In this document: piece by piece, positions 45,225 through 54,134 of the stretch | Layout: every line of letters begins with the position of its first letter | Position numbering within the stretch: the first letter of the stretch is position 1 | NCBI RefSeq assembly: GCF_002162375.1 | Contig: NZ_CP021425.1 | Span: 1,733,501-1,797,500, forward strand | DNA from: Oleiphilus messinensis | GTDB lineage: Bacteria; Pseudomonadota; Gammaproteobacteria; Pseudomonadales; Oleiphilaceae | Length of the DNA: 64,000 bases | Direction of reading: 5' to 3' | The notes under the pieces: model-generated | Databases searched by the model: none | What the model saw: only the letters and a program-made list of their open reading frames with translations | What the model was told of the DNA's origin: nothing | Translations under genes and position numbers: made by a program

Positions 45225-45406
45225 GCGTACCTGCCAGGAATTGAGTAGTCCTCGGTGTGCTTGTTTTATTCCAAGTTAGTTCTATTCGAACGCCACATCC
45301 CGAAAGCCAAGTTGATTTCGAATTGTGGCTGGTACCCGAGTTTTATCGATATTTTAGGCAAGCGACTGATCTGAAGTCTGTAGTCTTTTGTATGAGATTT
45401 GAATCC

Positions 45407-45655
45407 TTAGGTCTCAGTTTCAGCTGCATTTCGGGTTTGTTGCTCTTGCCATTCATTCAAGGCTTCATAGTAGTGGTCCCAAACACAGGGGCTGCAGCCA
45501 CTTTCACAGCATTCCCAGCTTTCTGGTGGTTCCGGTTTCTCAATTGTGTTTGTCAATATCAATCCCTCTTGCATGGGGTTGGCTGGTGTAGTTGGTCGAA
45601 TTTTACCAGTTTGTTTTCTGGGGGGGAAGGCAAGGGGATGTCGCTGTAGTTCCAA
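45407..45655 (-). CDS. Small oxidoreductase-like domain protein
   Basis: The 82-residue product contains EKPEPPESWECCESGC, then SPCVWDHYYEALNEWQEQ, the signature of the oxidoreductase-like domain family (PF09791), a short Cys-rich motif of unknown function. The start is uncertain: TTG 45655 lies inside a 13-bp tandem repeat, and ATG 45574 gives a 55-residue version that still contains the whole motif. Neither has a clear SD. The gene is credible because the motif is complete. Confidence 0.7.
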   Translation of the reverse strand: MELQRHPLAFPPRKQTGKIRPTTPANPMQEGLILTNTIEKPEPPESWECCESGCSPCVWDHYYEALNEWQEQQTRNAAETET

Positions 45656-45709
45656 GTTGTAGTTTCAAGTTGTGGTTCCATGTTGTAGTTCCATGTTACA
45701 GCTCAGGGT
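45645..45709. repeat. 13-bp tandem repeat, four units plus a degenerate fifth
   Basis: Units at 45645-45657, 45658-45670, 45671-45683 and 45684-45696, consensus TGTAGTTCC(A/T)(A/T)GT, then a degenerate unit to 45709. The AAGTTGTAG core resembles the last part of the 18-bp unit at 39397-39576, so the two tracts may share origin. It overlaps the 5' end of the small Cys-rich protein gene. Confidence 0.8.
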
Positions 45710-45835
45710 CGTGAGAATGTGAAAAACTGCAAAATCCAAAGCGTGAAGGGGCACGATGTTTCAAAATGAGACCTGTGTGTAAGAAATGTTGCGTTTATGT
45801 AGCAAAATGTTGAGGGAGAGATACATGAATAGCCG

Positions 45836-45851
45836 CTGTTATTGATAACAG
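45836..45851. promoter_or_regulatory. Palindromic operator candidate
   Basis: CTGTTAT-TG-ATAACAG is a perfect 7-bp inverted repeat with a 2-bp spacer, 75 bp upstream of the small gene at 45927. The size and symmetry fit a homodimeric regulator site. The regulator is not identifiable. Confidence 0.45.
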
Positions 45852-45926
45852 GCTAAGGGGTTTGAATCTTCATCGATCTGGACACCCTCACAATAATAAT
45901 CAAGAGAACATGTAAGGTAGAAACTT

Positions 45927-46145
45927 ATGAAAACGAATTTGCTTACACTTTTGCAGCGAGGCGCAAAAACCGAACAGGAATTGGCAGTCATCTACAGCGT
46001 GGAGAAAATGCCTGAGGTTATGGCTCTCGTGAAGTCACTCGTCGCTGCCGGTATATTAGGCGATTATTGTAGAATGGTTCCGGAAGGCAACAATATGTTC
46101 CATTTTGAGCGTGAGTACGGTCTGGCGCTGGAAGCGGTCGCCTGA
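45927..46145 (+). CDS. Small hypothetical protein
   Basis: The 72-residue protein begins MKTNLLTLLQRGAKTEQELA and has a helix-rich first half resembling a winged-helix-like arrangement (TEQELAVIYSVEKMPEVMALVKSLVAAGIL). This pattern is common in small DNA-binding or DprA-C-terminal-like domains, but it is too short to assign. AAGGTAG lies 10 bp upstream of the ATG, and a perfect operator-like palindrome precedes it. A hairpin follows the stop. It looks like a genuine single-gene unit. Confidence 0.6.
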   Translation: MKTNLLTLLQRGAKTEQELAVIYSVEKMPEVMALVKSLVAAGILGDYCRMVPEGNNMFHFEREYGLALEAVA

Positions 46146-46155
46146 AATCCTTGTA

Positions 46156-46180
46156 AGGGCAAGTCTATGAGGTTTGCCCT
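46156..46180 (+). terminator. Possible terminator hairpin
   Basis: AGGGCAA (46156-46162) pairs with TTGCCCT (46174-46180), 11-nt loop, 11 bp after the small gene stop. The following bases are only moderately T-rich. Confidence 0.4.
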
Positions 46181-46602
46181 GTTCCTGCTTTCCTACCTTT
46201 CCTGCTTTCCTGGTTGGCTCGGCCTGCAAGCTACAGCCGGTTCGCTGTACCGTTGTTGATTTGCAAATATTCGCCTCTCCTTTGACCGGTTCAGTTCATA
46301 TAAATTTCATAGGTTTTTTCAGGGAAATTCGATATAGTGGCGCCGTTTTGTTATGGTTGCACTGTTTTGGTATGTTTCGGTTTTTTCTTGTGCCAGAACG
46401 TCTTCGAGTGTATCGATAGATGCTCCATCCAGTTCAAACAACGATGTTCTTCGGGTAATCAGGTACTGGTCGCCCCGTGCAGTGGCATTCCTTCCGGAAT
46501 ACTGTCTCATTCTGGCCGTATACAGTCTATACTTAGCTGTTGTCTCTGGGCGATGCAGGATGCATCTCAAAATCAACTCATTCAATCAAGGTTGGTAGCA
46601 AA
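46181..46602. other. Intergenic stretch without a supported gene
   Basis: Short direct copies of CCTGCTTTCCT occur near the start. Open frames exist on both strands, but none shows a recognisable start, codon pattern or domain. The last 50 bases should hold the ribosome binding site (AAGGTTGG) of the OmpA-like gene. Confidence 0.5.
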
Positions 46603-49230
46603 ATGATCAGGACTAAACCCTTATCGCTCTACGTTATATTCTGTGGCTCTACACTGGTCGGGAGCCTGGCCCATGCTAATGCAACAGAGTCAGATTCGGC
46701 GGCAAACAACACTGGCAATATGCAGTTGACCGGGGATCAAAATCAAGTGAAGTTTGATTACATCGGTGATCAATCCAGAATTGGAATTGGTATCGATGAC
46801 GATTTTGACCTGGTTGCAGAAATCATGCATGGTTTTCTGGATGACGGCGATTCAGTGTGGATTGGTGAGGGCTGGTTTAGTCGTGGCGCAGGAGGTCTGA
46901 AGTTAAACTATCACTGGCTTTCGGAAACCGTCAATTGGGATGACCCCGCCCAGGTGCCGGATGGACTGAAAACCTACAAGGTTTTTGCCGCAGTGGATCA
47001 AAACCGGGAAGATGATCGGAAGGTTACCTTGGGTGGCGGATTTGAAAACAAAGACTTGTTTGCCAGTCTTTATATTTCCGCATCCTTTACCGGGTCCCGT
47101 GAAACGGGCGTGAACCGTTCCACATTGGAGAATATTCTATCCGGCGTGGATGCGACCGGTAGTTTCCAGCAAACAGAGTTTACCACTACCACCACACGGG
47201 TTTTTGAACACGCCTACGATTATGGTATTGGTGCACGTATCGGTACTTACTTTGATCAGTCTCTCGTGCGTCTCCGGGGTGGTCTGGATTATGAAGTGGG
47301 TGACTATGATTCCGACCAATTTACCTTGTCCGCTGCAGTGGAGAAATTTTTCGAGAATACCCGTCATAGTCTCGCATTAAGTGCTGAGCATATCGAAAAG
47401 TCAGGGGACTTCGAAATTGATGATCGTGATACCCGTGTCATTCTGATGTGGCGCTACAGCTTTGGTGGCGATCCTTATCAGCCCAGCAAGGTGCTGACCC
47501 AGGAGCAGGTCGAGAAGATTAACCCGGCAGTTGCCCCTGTCACTGAAATGAAGTTGATGCAGGACAATGTTGATCTGAGAGTTGAAGCGCTGTTTGGACT
47601 GGATCAATCGTCGCTTAATGAAACCTCCTTGTCCGCGATCAGCAAAATCGTGAATCAACTGAACAAAGGCGCAATTGTTGGCAAAATTTCAGTTGTCGGC
47701 TTCACCTGTGATTTGGGCTCCAGTGCTTATAATAAGGCGCTGTCCGAGCGTCGTGCACTGGCCGTACGCCGCCAGTTGATCGCATTAGGGGTTGATCCGG
47801 CCAATATTCTTGTGGAAGGACGAGGGGAAGCACAACCCAAGGTACCAAATACGTCTGAGGAAAACCGCCGCCTGAACCGCCGGGTTCAGATTCAATTCCT
47901 GCAAGCAGTAGAGCGGGAGGTTGTTGTGCAGCCCGGTAAGGAAGAAACCCGGGAAATGATCTGGACACAGCGTCAGGTTGATAATGTACCCGCCTGGATC
48001 AAACGCTCCATGTACAACCCGGTACAACACAAGCGAACGGTTGACGTTTACCGCTACGAGAAAGAAGAAACGGAAGTGACGCTGGGCGAGAAAACCTATC
48101 TTAACGCAATCCCTGTAGCGGCTGCGGATCAGATTACCGTGCGACGAAACAGCGGAGATACAATCATCGATGCGCTTGCCAATGACACCGATCAGGATGG
48201 TGAAGCATTATCCATTGTTGCCGTTACACAACCTGCGAACGGGGTGGCGACTAATTTCGGCGATGTTATCAGCTACCGGCCTGCAGCAGGTTTTGTCGGT
48301 ACGGATCAAATTGAATACACCATTCAGGATTCCCAGGGGGAAACGGCTACCGCGGTGATTGAAATTACCGTAACCAATACAATACCGACGGCCAGTAATG
48401 ACAGTATCAGTGCCAGCGCCAACACGCCGGTCTTGATCCCGGTATTGGATAATGACCGTGATGATGACAGTGACAGCCTGCAAATTACACAAGTTGGTAA
48501 CCCCGCGAATGGCAGCGTCAGCATTGAGGGTGATTTGATCCGGTATATTCCGGCCACAGGTTTCGTCGGTACCGACAGCTTTACCTACACCGTGACGGAT
48601 GGTTTTGAAACGACCGTTGCGAACGTAACTGTGACCGTTCAGCCGGGGGCTCCCACTTCAGGTGCAGACAGTGCAGAAACGGAATTTGAAACCCCGGTAA
48701 CCATTGATGTGCTCGCAAATGACAGCGCCTTTAATGGTGGTGTGCTCACTATCGTCGGCGTATCCCAGCCTGCCAATGGTTCGGTGGAAATTGTAAACGG
48801 TGTTGTGGTGTACACGCCAAACTCCGGATTTAGCGGTACTGACAGCTTCACTTACACTATCCGCGAAGCCGGTGGGGAAGAGTCAACAGGTACCGTCAGT
48901 GTCGTTGTTGCCGAGGATGATTCCGGTAATGGCGGAGGCAATGAGAATAATGCGCCTGAAGCGGTTAACGACGTGATCTTTGCGAATTTAACCGACACCA
49001 TTACGCTGGATGTGCTTGCCAATGATACGGATGCCGATGGTGATACGCTGACGGTGGTTTCCATTGATAATCTTCCAAGGGAATCCCAGGCAATCATTAC
49101 CCTGAATGAAGACGGCTCGATTATCTTCGTGCCTCAGGCCAACTGGCGTGGTGGTGTGTTGGAGTTCACTTATCGTGTCAGCGATGGTAAAGGTGGATTC
49201 GATGTGGCGCGTGTGAAAATCAAATGTTAA
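46603..49230 (+). CDS. OmpA-like protein with barrel and four cadherin-like repeats
   Basis: ATG 46603 (AAGGTTGG upstream) starts a signal peptide cleaved near SLAHANA. Residues about 30-295 form an outer-membrane-barrel-like region with alternating hydrophobic strands (e.g. KVTLGGGFENKDLFASLYISASF). An OmpA C-terminal domain follows (about 310-430; FGLDQSSLNETSLSAISKIV, VVGFTCDLGSSAYNKALSERRA, NRRLNRRVQIQF). A linker leads to four repeats of the Big_9/cadherin-like type, each with VLANDTDxDGDxL-like and PANG...YxPxxGFxGTDxFxYT motifs. The peptidoglycan-binding domain normally ends such proteins. Here the repeats follow it, which raises a topology question. About 875 residues. Confidence 0.8.
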   Translation: MIRTKPLSLYVIFCGSTLVGSLAHANATESDSAANNTGNMQLTGDQNQVKFDYIGDQSRIGIGIDDDFDLVAEIMHGFLDDGDSVWIGEGWFSRGAGGLKLNYHWLSETVNWDDPAQVPDGLKTYKVFAAVDQNREDDRKVTLGGGFENKDLFASLYISASFTGSRETGVNRSTLENILSGVDATGSFQQTEFTTTTTRVFEHAYDYGIGARIGTYFDQSLVRLRGGLDYEVGDYDSDQFTLSAAVEKFFENTRHSLALSAEHIEKSGDFEIDDRDTRVILMWRYSFGGDPYQPSKVLTQEQVEKINPAVAPVTEMKLMQDNVDLRVEALFGLDQSSLNETSLSAISKIVNQLNKGAIVGKISVVGFTCDLGSSAYNKALSERRALAVRRQLIALGVDPANILVEGRGEAQPKVPNTSEENRRLNRRVQIQFLQAVEREVVVQPGKEETREMIWTQRQVDNVPAWIKRSMYNPVQHKRTVDVYRYEKEETEVTLGEKTYLNAIPVAAADQITVRRNSGDTIIDALANDTDQDGEALSIVAVTQPANGVATNFGDVISYRPAAGFVGTDQIEYTIQDSQGETATAVIEITVTNTIPTASNDSISASANTPVLIPVLDNDRDDDSDSLQITQVGNPANGSVSIEGDLIRYIPATGFVGTDSFTYTVTDGFETTVANVTVTVQPGAPTSGADSAETEFETPVTIDVLANDSAFNGGVLTIVGVSQPANGSVEIVNGVVVYTPNSGFSGTDSFTYTIREAGGEESTGTVSVVVAEDDSGNGGGNENNAPEAVNDVIFANLTDTITLDVLANDTDADGDTLTVVSIDNLPRESQAIITLNEDGSIIFVPQANWRGGVLEFTYRVSDGKGGFDVARVKIKC

Positions 49231-49326
49231 ACCGTTAAACGGAGCATAAAGACCGGTGCCGGGTGCTTCTCTTTTAAATCAAGAGTCAAGTACCTGGCCT
49301 TTTTGTACAGGGATGTACTGTAACGA

Positions 49327-50133
49327 TTAAGATCGAACCGGTCGTTTAATATTCTCCCTGGCGAGAATAATTTCTCCCCGACGGGTAATATCACTGCAAA
49401 ACGCACTTTCATAGTGTACGTCGAATACATAAGCCTTTGCTTGCACCCGGATCGCCAGCCGATCAGACAGCGCGATTTCTTTGCAGGTAAAGGCAATGTT
49501 CTTTTTCAGGTAGACATAAGGACTGGTAATCACCACCTCGTGCAAGAGCTGCTGGGCTAACGAGATGTCTGCATCCATTGCAAGGTGAAAATCGACCACC
49601 ACCATCATGTCCATGGCACCACTGTTCCCGCTGGATACCACATCCGTGATAAAACTCGCGTTTGGAATGGTAACCAGGTTGTCATCCAGCGTTTTAATTC
49701 TTACGGAGCGCAAACCAATACTGGTGATTTCGCCATAGACACCCGAAAAACTCACCCGATCCCCCACCTGAAAGGGGCGGTCGAACAGTAAAATCAGCCC
49801 GGCGATCAGTGAAGCCGCGACATCTTTCAGGGCGAAACCGACAGCGACAACTGCGCTGCCGCCCAGTGCCAGAATAAACTCTTTCGGTGGATCCAGTACG
49901 CCAACCACGAGCACGTAAAATCCGCCCAGATACCATACGAAACTAAAAAGAGTCACCGATTGCAGGAGCAGAAAACGGTAGCTGGGCAGATTTAGCATGA
50001 GCCGGTCGGCCAGCTTCTTGGCCAGGTTATTAATGAACCAGAGCAGCCATGCGCCGAGTAACAATAACGCGATTTTAGACGGTTGAAGAATGGTCCCGAG
50101 TATTTCGACTTGTTCGGCGACAGAACTATCCAT
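49327..50133 (-). CDS. Small mechanosensitive channel MscS family
   Basis: The 268-residue protein has an N-terminal membrane region (LLLLGAWLLWFINNLA; FLLLQSVTLFSFVWYLGGFYVLV) and the pore helix GGSAVVAVGFALKDVAASLIAG with the Gly/Ala packing of MscS. The cytoplasmic beta domain follows (FQVGDRVSFSGVYGEITSIGLRSVRIKTLDDNLVTIPNASF). The C-terminal alpha/beta part is shorter than in E. coli MscS. Its start lies 3 bp after the stop of the upstream membrane ATPase, so the two are translationally linked. Confidence 0.88.
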   Translation of the reverse strand: MDSSVAEQVEILGTILQPSKIALLLLGAWLLWFINNLAKKLADRLMLNLPSYRFLLLQSVTLFSFVWYLGGFYVLVVGVLDPPKEFILALGGSAVVAVGFALKDVAASLIAGLILLFDRPFQVGDRVSFSGVYGEITSIGLRSVRIKTLDDNLVTIPNASFITDVVSSGNSGAMDMMVVVDFHLAMDADISLAQQLLHEVVITSPYVYLKKNIAFTCKEIALSDRLAIRVQAKAYVFDVHYESAFCSDITRRGEIILARENIKRPVRS

Positions 50134-50136
50134 GGT

Positions 50137-52188
50137 TTATCCGTAGATCAGGTTTTTCAGAGAAAGATGATTAATAACCTGGGTGTACCAGGTCGGGCTG
50201 ATGATCAGGTGATCTTCCTGGGACCATTGCAGTATGCCCTGTTGCAGGCATTGACGGGTCAGGTTTTGAATTTTCGTGTCCGCGATCGGGATTACCCGAG
50301 TTAGTGCCTCCGAGGATATGGTGCGGTGATAGACGACTTGCAACAGTAGAAAGCAGGCTTCAATGGGCAATTGGCTCAAAAATGTTGAATTTGGTCGTTG
50401 CGGCAGAGCGATGGTAATGTCGTTGTGATCGAACTGTGCGGAGTTGAGCCAAAGATTCAGGGCAACAAGCGGGTTACCGTGGCTCAGTTCCCACAGGAGA
50501 TTAAAGACCCGTGTATCGGCTGCGCGAAAGGATGCCGCCTCGGTGCCCGCCAATGCGGAGAGCAATAAATCATCATATTGGAGGCGACGCTTCGATGCAT
50601 GGTGTCGGGAAAGGATCAGTTTTCGAATATCCGTTGCAGACCACCGAGGCATTACAATTTCTTGATCAAAGGGGTGCTGGCGCGGAAAACAGCGGTCCAG
50701 AAATTGCCAGGCCTGACCGTGCATAATAATGATATAAAAATCGTCTCCCAAGCGGTTTTCAAGGAGCTGGTAAAAACGCTTCAGCCCGGCAAACCCCCCA
50801 GGTTCACACTGAAAAAGATTTTCGGCATTGTCGATGATTATCAGGCGTTTCGATCGTGCTTCCTCAGGGATAATTTCCGTATGACTTGCCGAGATCTCCT
50901 CGAAGGTCTGTGTGGCCTGAGTATCCGGACCGCTGCCCCAGTCTGGAATATCTGAATTTGGAACGGAGTGGGTGAGATCGTTGAACAGTTTTTCAACATC
51001 TTCTGGCTGAGTCGTCCTTATCGATATAGTTTGCCAGAGTTTCCCGACAGACGGCTCGGTGAGGGTCTGACACAGCTGCCTGACTAAATGGGTTTTGCCC
51101 GTCCCCCGATCACCTCGTATCAGGAGTGTCTGACTCGGGCTCTGCTCGGCAAGCCATGACAAAACCGGTGAGCGCAGTTGATCGAGCAATGCGTCTTGGC
51201 TAATGTGTGGTTGTTCATGCTCCGGGCGTTCCAGTATCCAGTAACGGTAGGACTTGGCCTGGGCGGATTCTGTTGCAATATCTTTTTCACCGGGCTCCTC
51301 CTCAGGAATGGCTGTTTTCAAGCGGAAGTGCAGTACCCGAAGGCTGAACGTTCGATACTTTTCCGAAAGACTCAAAAGCTCATGACTGCGCAATACCAGA
51401 TCGATCCCCTGCACGAATGGCAATACCAATGGCCAAACTATCATGGCTGAATCATGGTTTAGCCAATTGTCTTTGGGCGTGTGACTGAACTTTGCGAGAA
51501 ATTTACCGGTAACAGGCTGATGCTGTTTCAGTATCCAGGAGAGGGCAATCCAGAGCGAGAGTGCGCCGGGCAACCAGAGGAGGGGGGTAATCCACATCAA
51601 GCAACCCACTGCCGCGATGACCATTGCATGGCGATGGATTCGATTCCAGGTGGCGGCAGGAATAAACTGATCCTGGCGATTGTACATTCTCGAAAGCAGC
51701 CATTCACTGGTGAGCCTCAATGCACGGTAAAGTGCATACAATACACCGATTGGCTTAAGCATCGCGAAGATGACCCACTCTTCCGATACAAAACGTGGAA
51801 TCTGACTGGAGACCAGAGCAATCAGCAACCAGCTGGTATTCGGCTTGATCACCCAGATAACGCTATTGATCAATCGCATCCGAGTACTGTGGCCCAACGA
51901 CGCCAGCAAGTATTTTTGTCCAGCGGAAATCCACGCCGGGGCCACTGAGGATAATCGTATAATGGCCCAGAGCACGGCGCAGAGTAAAAAACCTTCCAGC
52001 AACCATTGCACGTAAGCTGTGGTATCCGCAAAGCCCTGCTGGAACATCTCCGTCAGAGCGGTTGAAAAGTAATTTCCGATGGCGATAAAGATCGAATACA
52101 GCCAGTGGATTAACAGGTTTAAATCGATTTGGAAGGTCATTGAATAGATCGCGATCCATAAGCCCTTGGGTGGATGGGGCGTGGGCAT
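50137..52188 (-). CDS. Membrane-embedded AAA/STAND-type ATPase
   Basis: About 683 residues; ATG 52188 preferred, though ATG 52140 is possible, and no strong SD is visible. The first 250 residues hold several hydrophobic segments. The following part contains a P-loop NTPase: Walker A IRGDRGTGKTHLV and Walker B RLIIIDNAENLF. The C-terminal helical part (QRPNSTFLSQLPIEACFLLLQVV, ALTRVIPIADTKIQNLTRQCLQQG) resembles the winged-helix end of AAA_16/Orc-like ATPases. The protein lies directly upstream of an MscS channel gene (3 bp gap). Function unknown; an ATP-dependent regulator of the channel is one possibility. Confidence 0.75.
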   Translation of the reverse strand: MPTPHPPKGLWIAIYSMTFQIDLNLLIHWLYSIFIAIGNYFSTALTEMFQQGFADTTAYVQWLLEGFLLCAVLWAIIRLSSVAPAWISAGQKYLLASLGHSTRMRLINSVIWVIKPNTSWLLIALVSSQIPRFVSEEWVIFAMLKPIGVLYALYRALRLTSEWLLSRMYNRQDQFIPAATWNRIHRHAMVIAAVGCLMWITPLLWLPGALSLWIALSWILKQHQPVTGKFLAKFSHTPKDNWLNHDSAMIVWPLVLPFVQGIDLVLRSHELLSLSEKYRTFSLRVLHFRLKTAIPEEEPGEKDIATESAQAKSYRYWILERPEHEQPHISQDALLDQLRSPVLSWLAEQSPSQTLLIRGDRGTGKTHLVRQLCQTLTEPSVGKLWQTISIRTTQPEDVEKLFNDLTHSVPNSDIPDWGSGPDTQATQTFEEISASHTEIIPEEARSKRLIIIDNAENLFQCEPGGFAGLKRFYQLLENRLGDDFYIIIMHGQAWQFLDRCFPRQHPFDQEIVMPRWSATDIRKLILSRHHASKRRLQYDDLLLSALAGTEAASFRAADTRVFNLLWELSHGNPLVALNLWLNSAQFDHNDITIALPQRPNSTFLSQLPIEACFLLLQVVYHRTISSEALTRVIPIADTKIQNLTRQCLQQGILQWSQEDHLIISPTWYTQVINHLSLKNLIYG

Positions 52189-52444
52189 TGATGTCAAGAA
52201 TAATTCTCGTGGCTCGATCTGGCAAGCCTGCGCGATTGATTAGTAGAAATCTGCACCAGAACCAATACTCCTGGGGGTGTTTTGGCGTTGGACTTAAAGA
52301 GCTTTGCTACTGATGTTGACATGACCGACATTCAATTGGGCAGTCCAGCTAACACGATTGGTAACTTGTAATTAACCGACTTGAGACTGAGTGCCAATAC
52401 CGTTGTTTATGGCCACTGATCAGCTATAGTGACAGGTGTAATTT

Positions 52445-52460
52445 AACCCCGACCGGGGTT
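52445..52460. repeat. GC-rich hairpin
   Basis: AACCCC-GACC-GGGGTT, a 6-bp perfect inverted repeat, immediately before the first REP-like element. Confidence 0.6.
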
Positions 52461-52468
52461 ATGTGGTA

Positions 52469-52492
52469 TAGCCGGTGGTTTTAACCACCGGT
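52469..52492 (+). repeat. REP-like hairpin, copy 1
   Basis: TAGCCGGTGG ... CCACCGGT with a near-perfect palindromic stem (52472-52491), plus a flanking TA(G). It is matched by an inverted copy at 55234-55257 that differs by one compensated base pair (T-A here, C-G there). The remainder of the 52189-52515 gap has no gene. Confidence 0.7.
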
Positions 52493-52515
52493 CTGTTTCG
52501 TTCTGCGTTAGATTC

Positions 52516-52791
52516 ATGCTTGTTAATGTTATGAATACGATTTTGCAAATAGAAGATATCGAAACTGATTTAGGTGGACGAATACTGGACGACCTTAAAT
52601 CAAAAGGTTGGAAGGTTGTTTCAAAGTACAGCCCTTTTGCTTTCGACAAAGGAATCGACTTTGATCGCTATACTCTCAGTAAAAATGGCCAAAAAGTAGA
52701 GTTCGAATGGGACAACTGGCTCGAATGGAAAATCACCGGTCCAGAGCCGGTCATAAAAGAAATTGCCAGGGAATTTTCGCTCACGTTTTAG
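52516..52791 (+). CDS. Small hypothetical protein
   Basis: The 91-residue acidic/basic mixed protein (ILQIEDIETDLGGRILDDLKSKGWKVV; FDKGIDFDRYTLSKNGQKVEFEWDNWLEWKITGP) has no recognised domain. ATG 52531 is an alternative start. Its location between a REP-like hairpin and other accessory hypotheticals, and its size, resemble orphan immunity or accessory genes of Rhs regions, but this is speculative. Confidence 0.55.
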   Translation: MLVNVMNTILQIEDIETDLGGRILDDLKSKGWKVVSKYSPFAFDKGIDFDRYTLSKNGQKVEFEWDNWLEWKITGPEPVIKEIAREFSLTF

Positions 52792-52905
52792 GTTGAGGCA
52801 TAATTTTCAAGCATCTTGAGCGAAGGGAGCTTAAAGTCATGAGTACTTTGAAGGTTTTTTTATCGCTATACTGTTATCGTCGGGGGGAGGGGGGCGGCCT
52901 ATCAG

Positions 52906-53094
52906 ATGGGTGTTAAAACGGTAGATGTGATTGATAGCCTAGGGATGGCGTTCTTTGAAAATTCCTGGCAGGCTCGTGGTCGTTCGTTTCCTTATTTTTT
53001 CCTCCAAGCGCAACACTTTATTGATGGTAATCCCCAGCAAGAGGCTTGTATGATTCTTCTTGTTGATTTTCCACCTTTCAACATACTTTCTTAA
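52906..53094 (+). CDS. Questionable small ORF
   Basis: A 62-codon frame (MGVKTVDVIDSLGMAFFEN ...) with no clear ribosome site or family. It sits in a 570-bp low-complexity gap (52792-53374) that otherwise has only a 24-codon frame and homopolymer runs of G. It could be a degraded gene. Confidence 0.25.
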   Translation: MGVKTVDVIDSLGMAFFENSWQARGRSFPYFFLQAQHFIDGNPQQEACMILLVDFPPFNILS

Positions 53095-53374
53095 CGGGTA
53101 AATTGAGGCCCACCTTTGGCGGCCTATGTTTCCTCTCGTTGTGGTTTCGTCGAGGGCTTGACCTTCCTAGTGCATAGAGATCATATTAGTAACGTTTCCT
53201 GTTACTTTGCCTTGATATATGTTGTTTCAGGAAAAAAATTACAGCTTTTTCTTTTTCATTTATTTAGTATTCGACTTGTATAACAGAAAACGGAAGTTCA
53301 GTTAGTTTCCGCTTCGCGCATTAAAATTACTTCCTTATTAACTTAGGGCTATTCGTCTTATGTGGAGAAACGGT

Positions 53375-54124
53375 ATGAGAATTGCTTTGAAAGATAGAGA
53401 GCCGTTATTAGATATTAGTGTATTCAGTGGTTATTTTGATCAGCTTCGTGAACTATTATTTCAAACCTACGAAATTGATTACTCGGACGCTGTTTACTCT
53501 GTTGATGTTTTGATTGAGTTTTTTAAACTCAAAAAAGAGACACCGGAATCATTTCTCATCTTGCCACAGATCGCGGATTGGGCTTGGCATGAGTTTATTG
53601 TCGATACGAAAAATTACCACCAATTTTGCGATCAATATTTTGGTTATTATTTGGATCATGTTAAAGCCGAAAAAAATTCAGATACCGAAGTGTTACTGAT
53701 TGAGAAATACAACGCTACAAAACAAGTTTTTAACGCGTTGAGTGAGCTTCGGTTTGATGAAGAGTTCTGGGTAGATTGTGGTTGGAAGTCCCCTGAGTAT
53801 AGATTTAGAGAGGTACCTAACTACGAAAGTGCAGTCGAGTGTGAAGAGCTTGGTGATGACAAAAGTTCGATCGATTTGTTCTGGATTAAAGACCGTTTAA
53901 TCGAGCGTTTTGGATGGAGTGGTCCCGTATCTGATCAGGCTATTGACCAATATAAAGCCTTTCTAAGTCGTAAAACGATGGGAGGCTCTGTTCTTCGTTC
54001 TTCATATTGTGATTTTGTATGGCGTGAACATATATTGTGGACTGAGCGTTATAGGTCAGATTGCCAAGCCCTGTTCGGAAGCTATTTTCACAGACCCTCT
54101 CTGGGAATAACTCACGGAAGCTGA
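53375..54124 (+). CDS. Protein with two glycine-rich-domain-protein-like motifs
   Basis: ATG 53375 is supported by GGAG 8 bp upstream. About 249 residues with two copies of a pattern seen in glycine-rich domain-containing proteins (DUF1399): WAWHEFIVDTKNYHQFCDQYFGYYLDH in the first half, and FVWREHILWTERYRSDCQALFGSYFH at the C-terminus. Each has a conserved W(H/R)EHI/F core, a Tyr and a Cys followed by FG. The function of this family is unknown. It is followed 10 bp later by a membrane protein gene, so the two may be co-expressed. Accessory region, AT-rich. Confidence 0.65.
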   Translation: MRIALKDREPLLDISVFSGYFDQLRELLFQTYEIDYSDAVYSVDVLIEFFKLKKETPESFLILPQIADWAWHEFIVDTKNYHQFCDQYFGYYLDHVKAEKNSDTEVLLIEKYNATKQVFNALSELRFDEEFWVDCGWKSPEYRFREVPNYESAVECEELGDDKSSIDLFWIKDRLIERFGWSGPVSDQAIDQYKAFLSRKTMGGSVLRSSYCDFVWREHILWTERYRSDCQALFGSYFHRPSLGITHGS

Positions 54125-54134
54125 TGATTTTATT

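Noticed and set aside
46319-46606. Small genes on either strand before the OmpA-like gene
   Set aside because: Two frames overlap on opposite strands with no recognised motifs; the region more likely holds the promoter.
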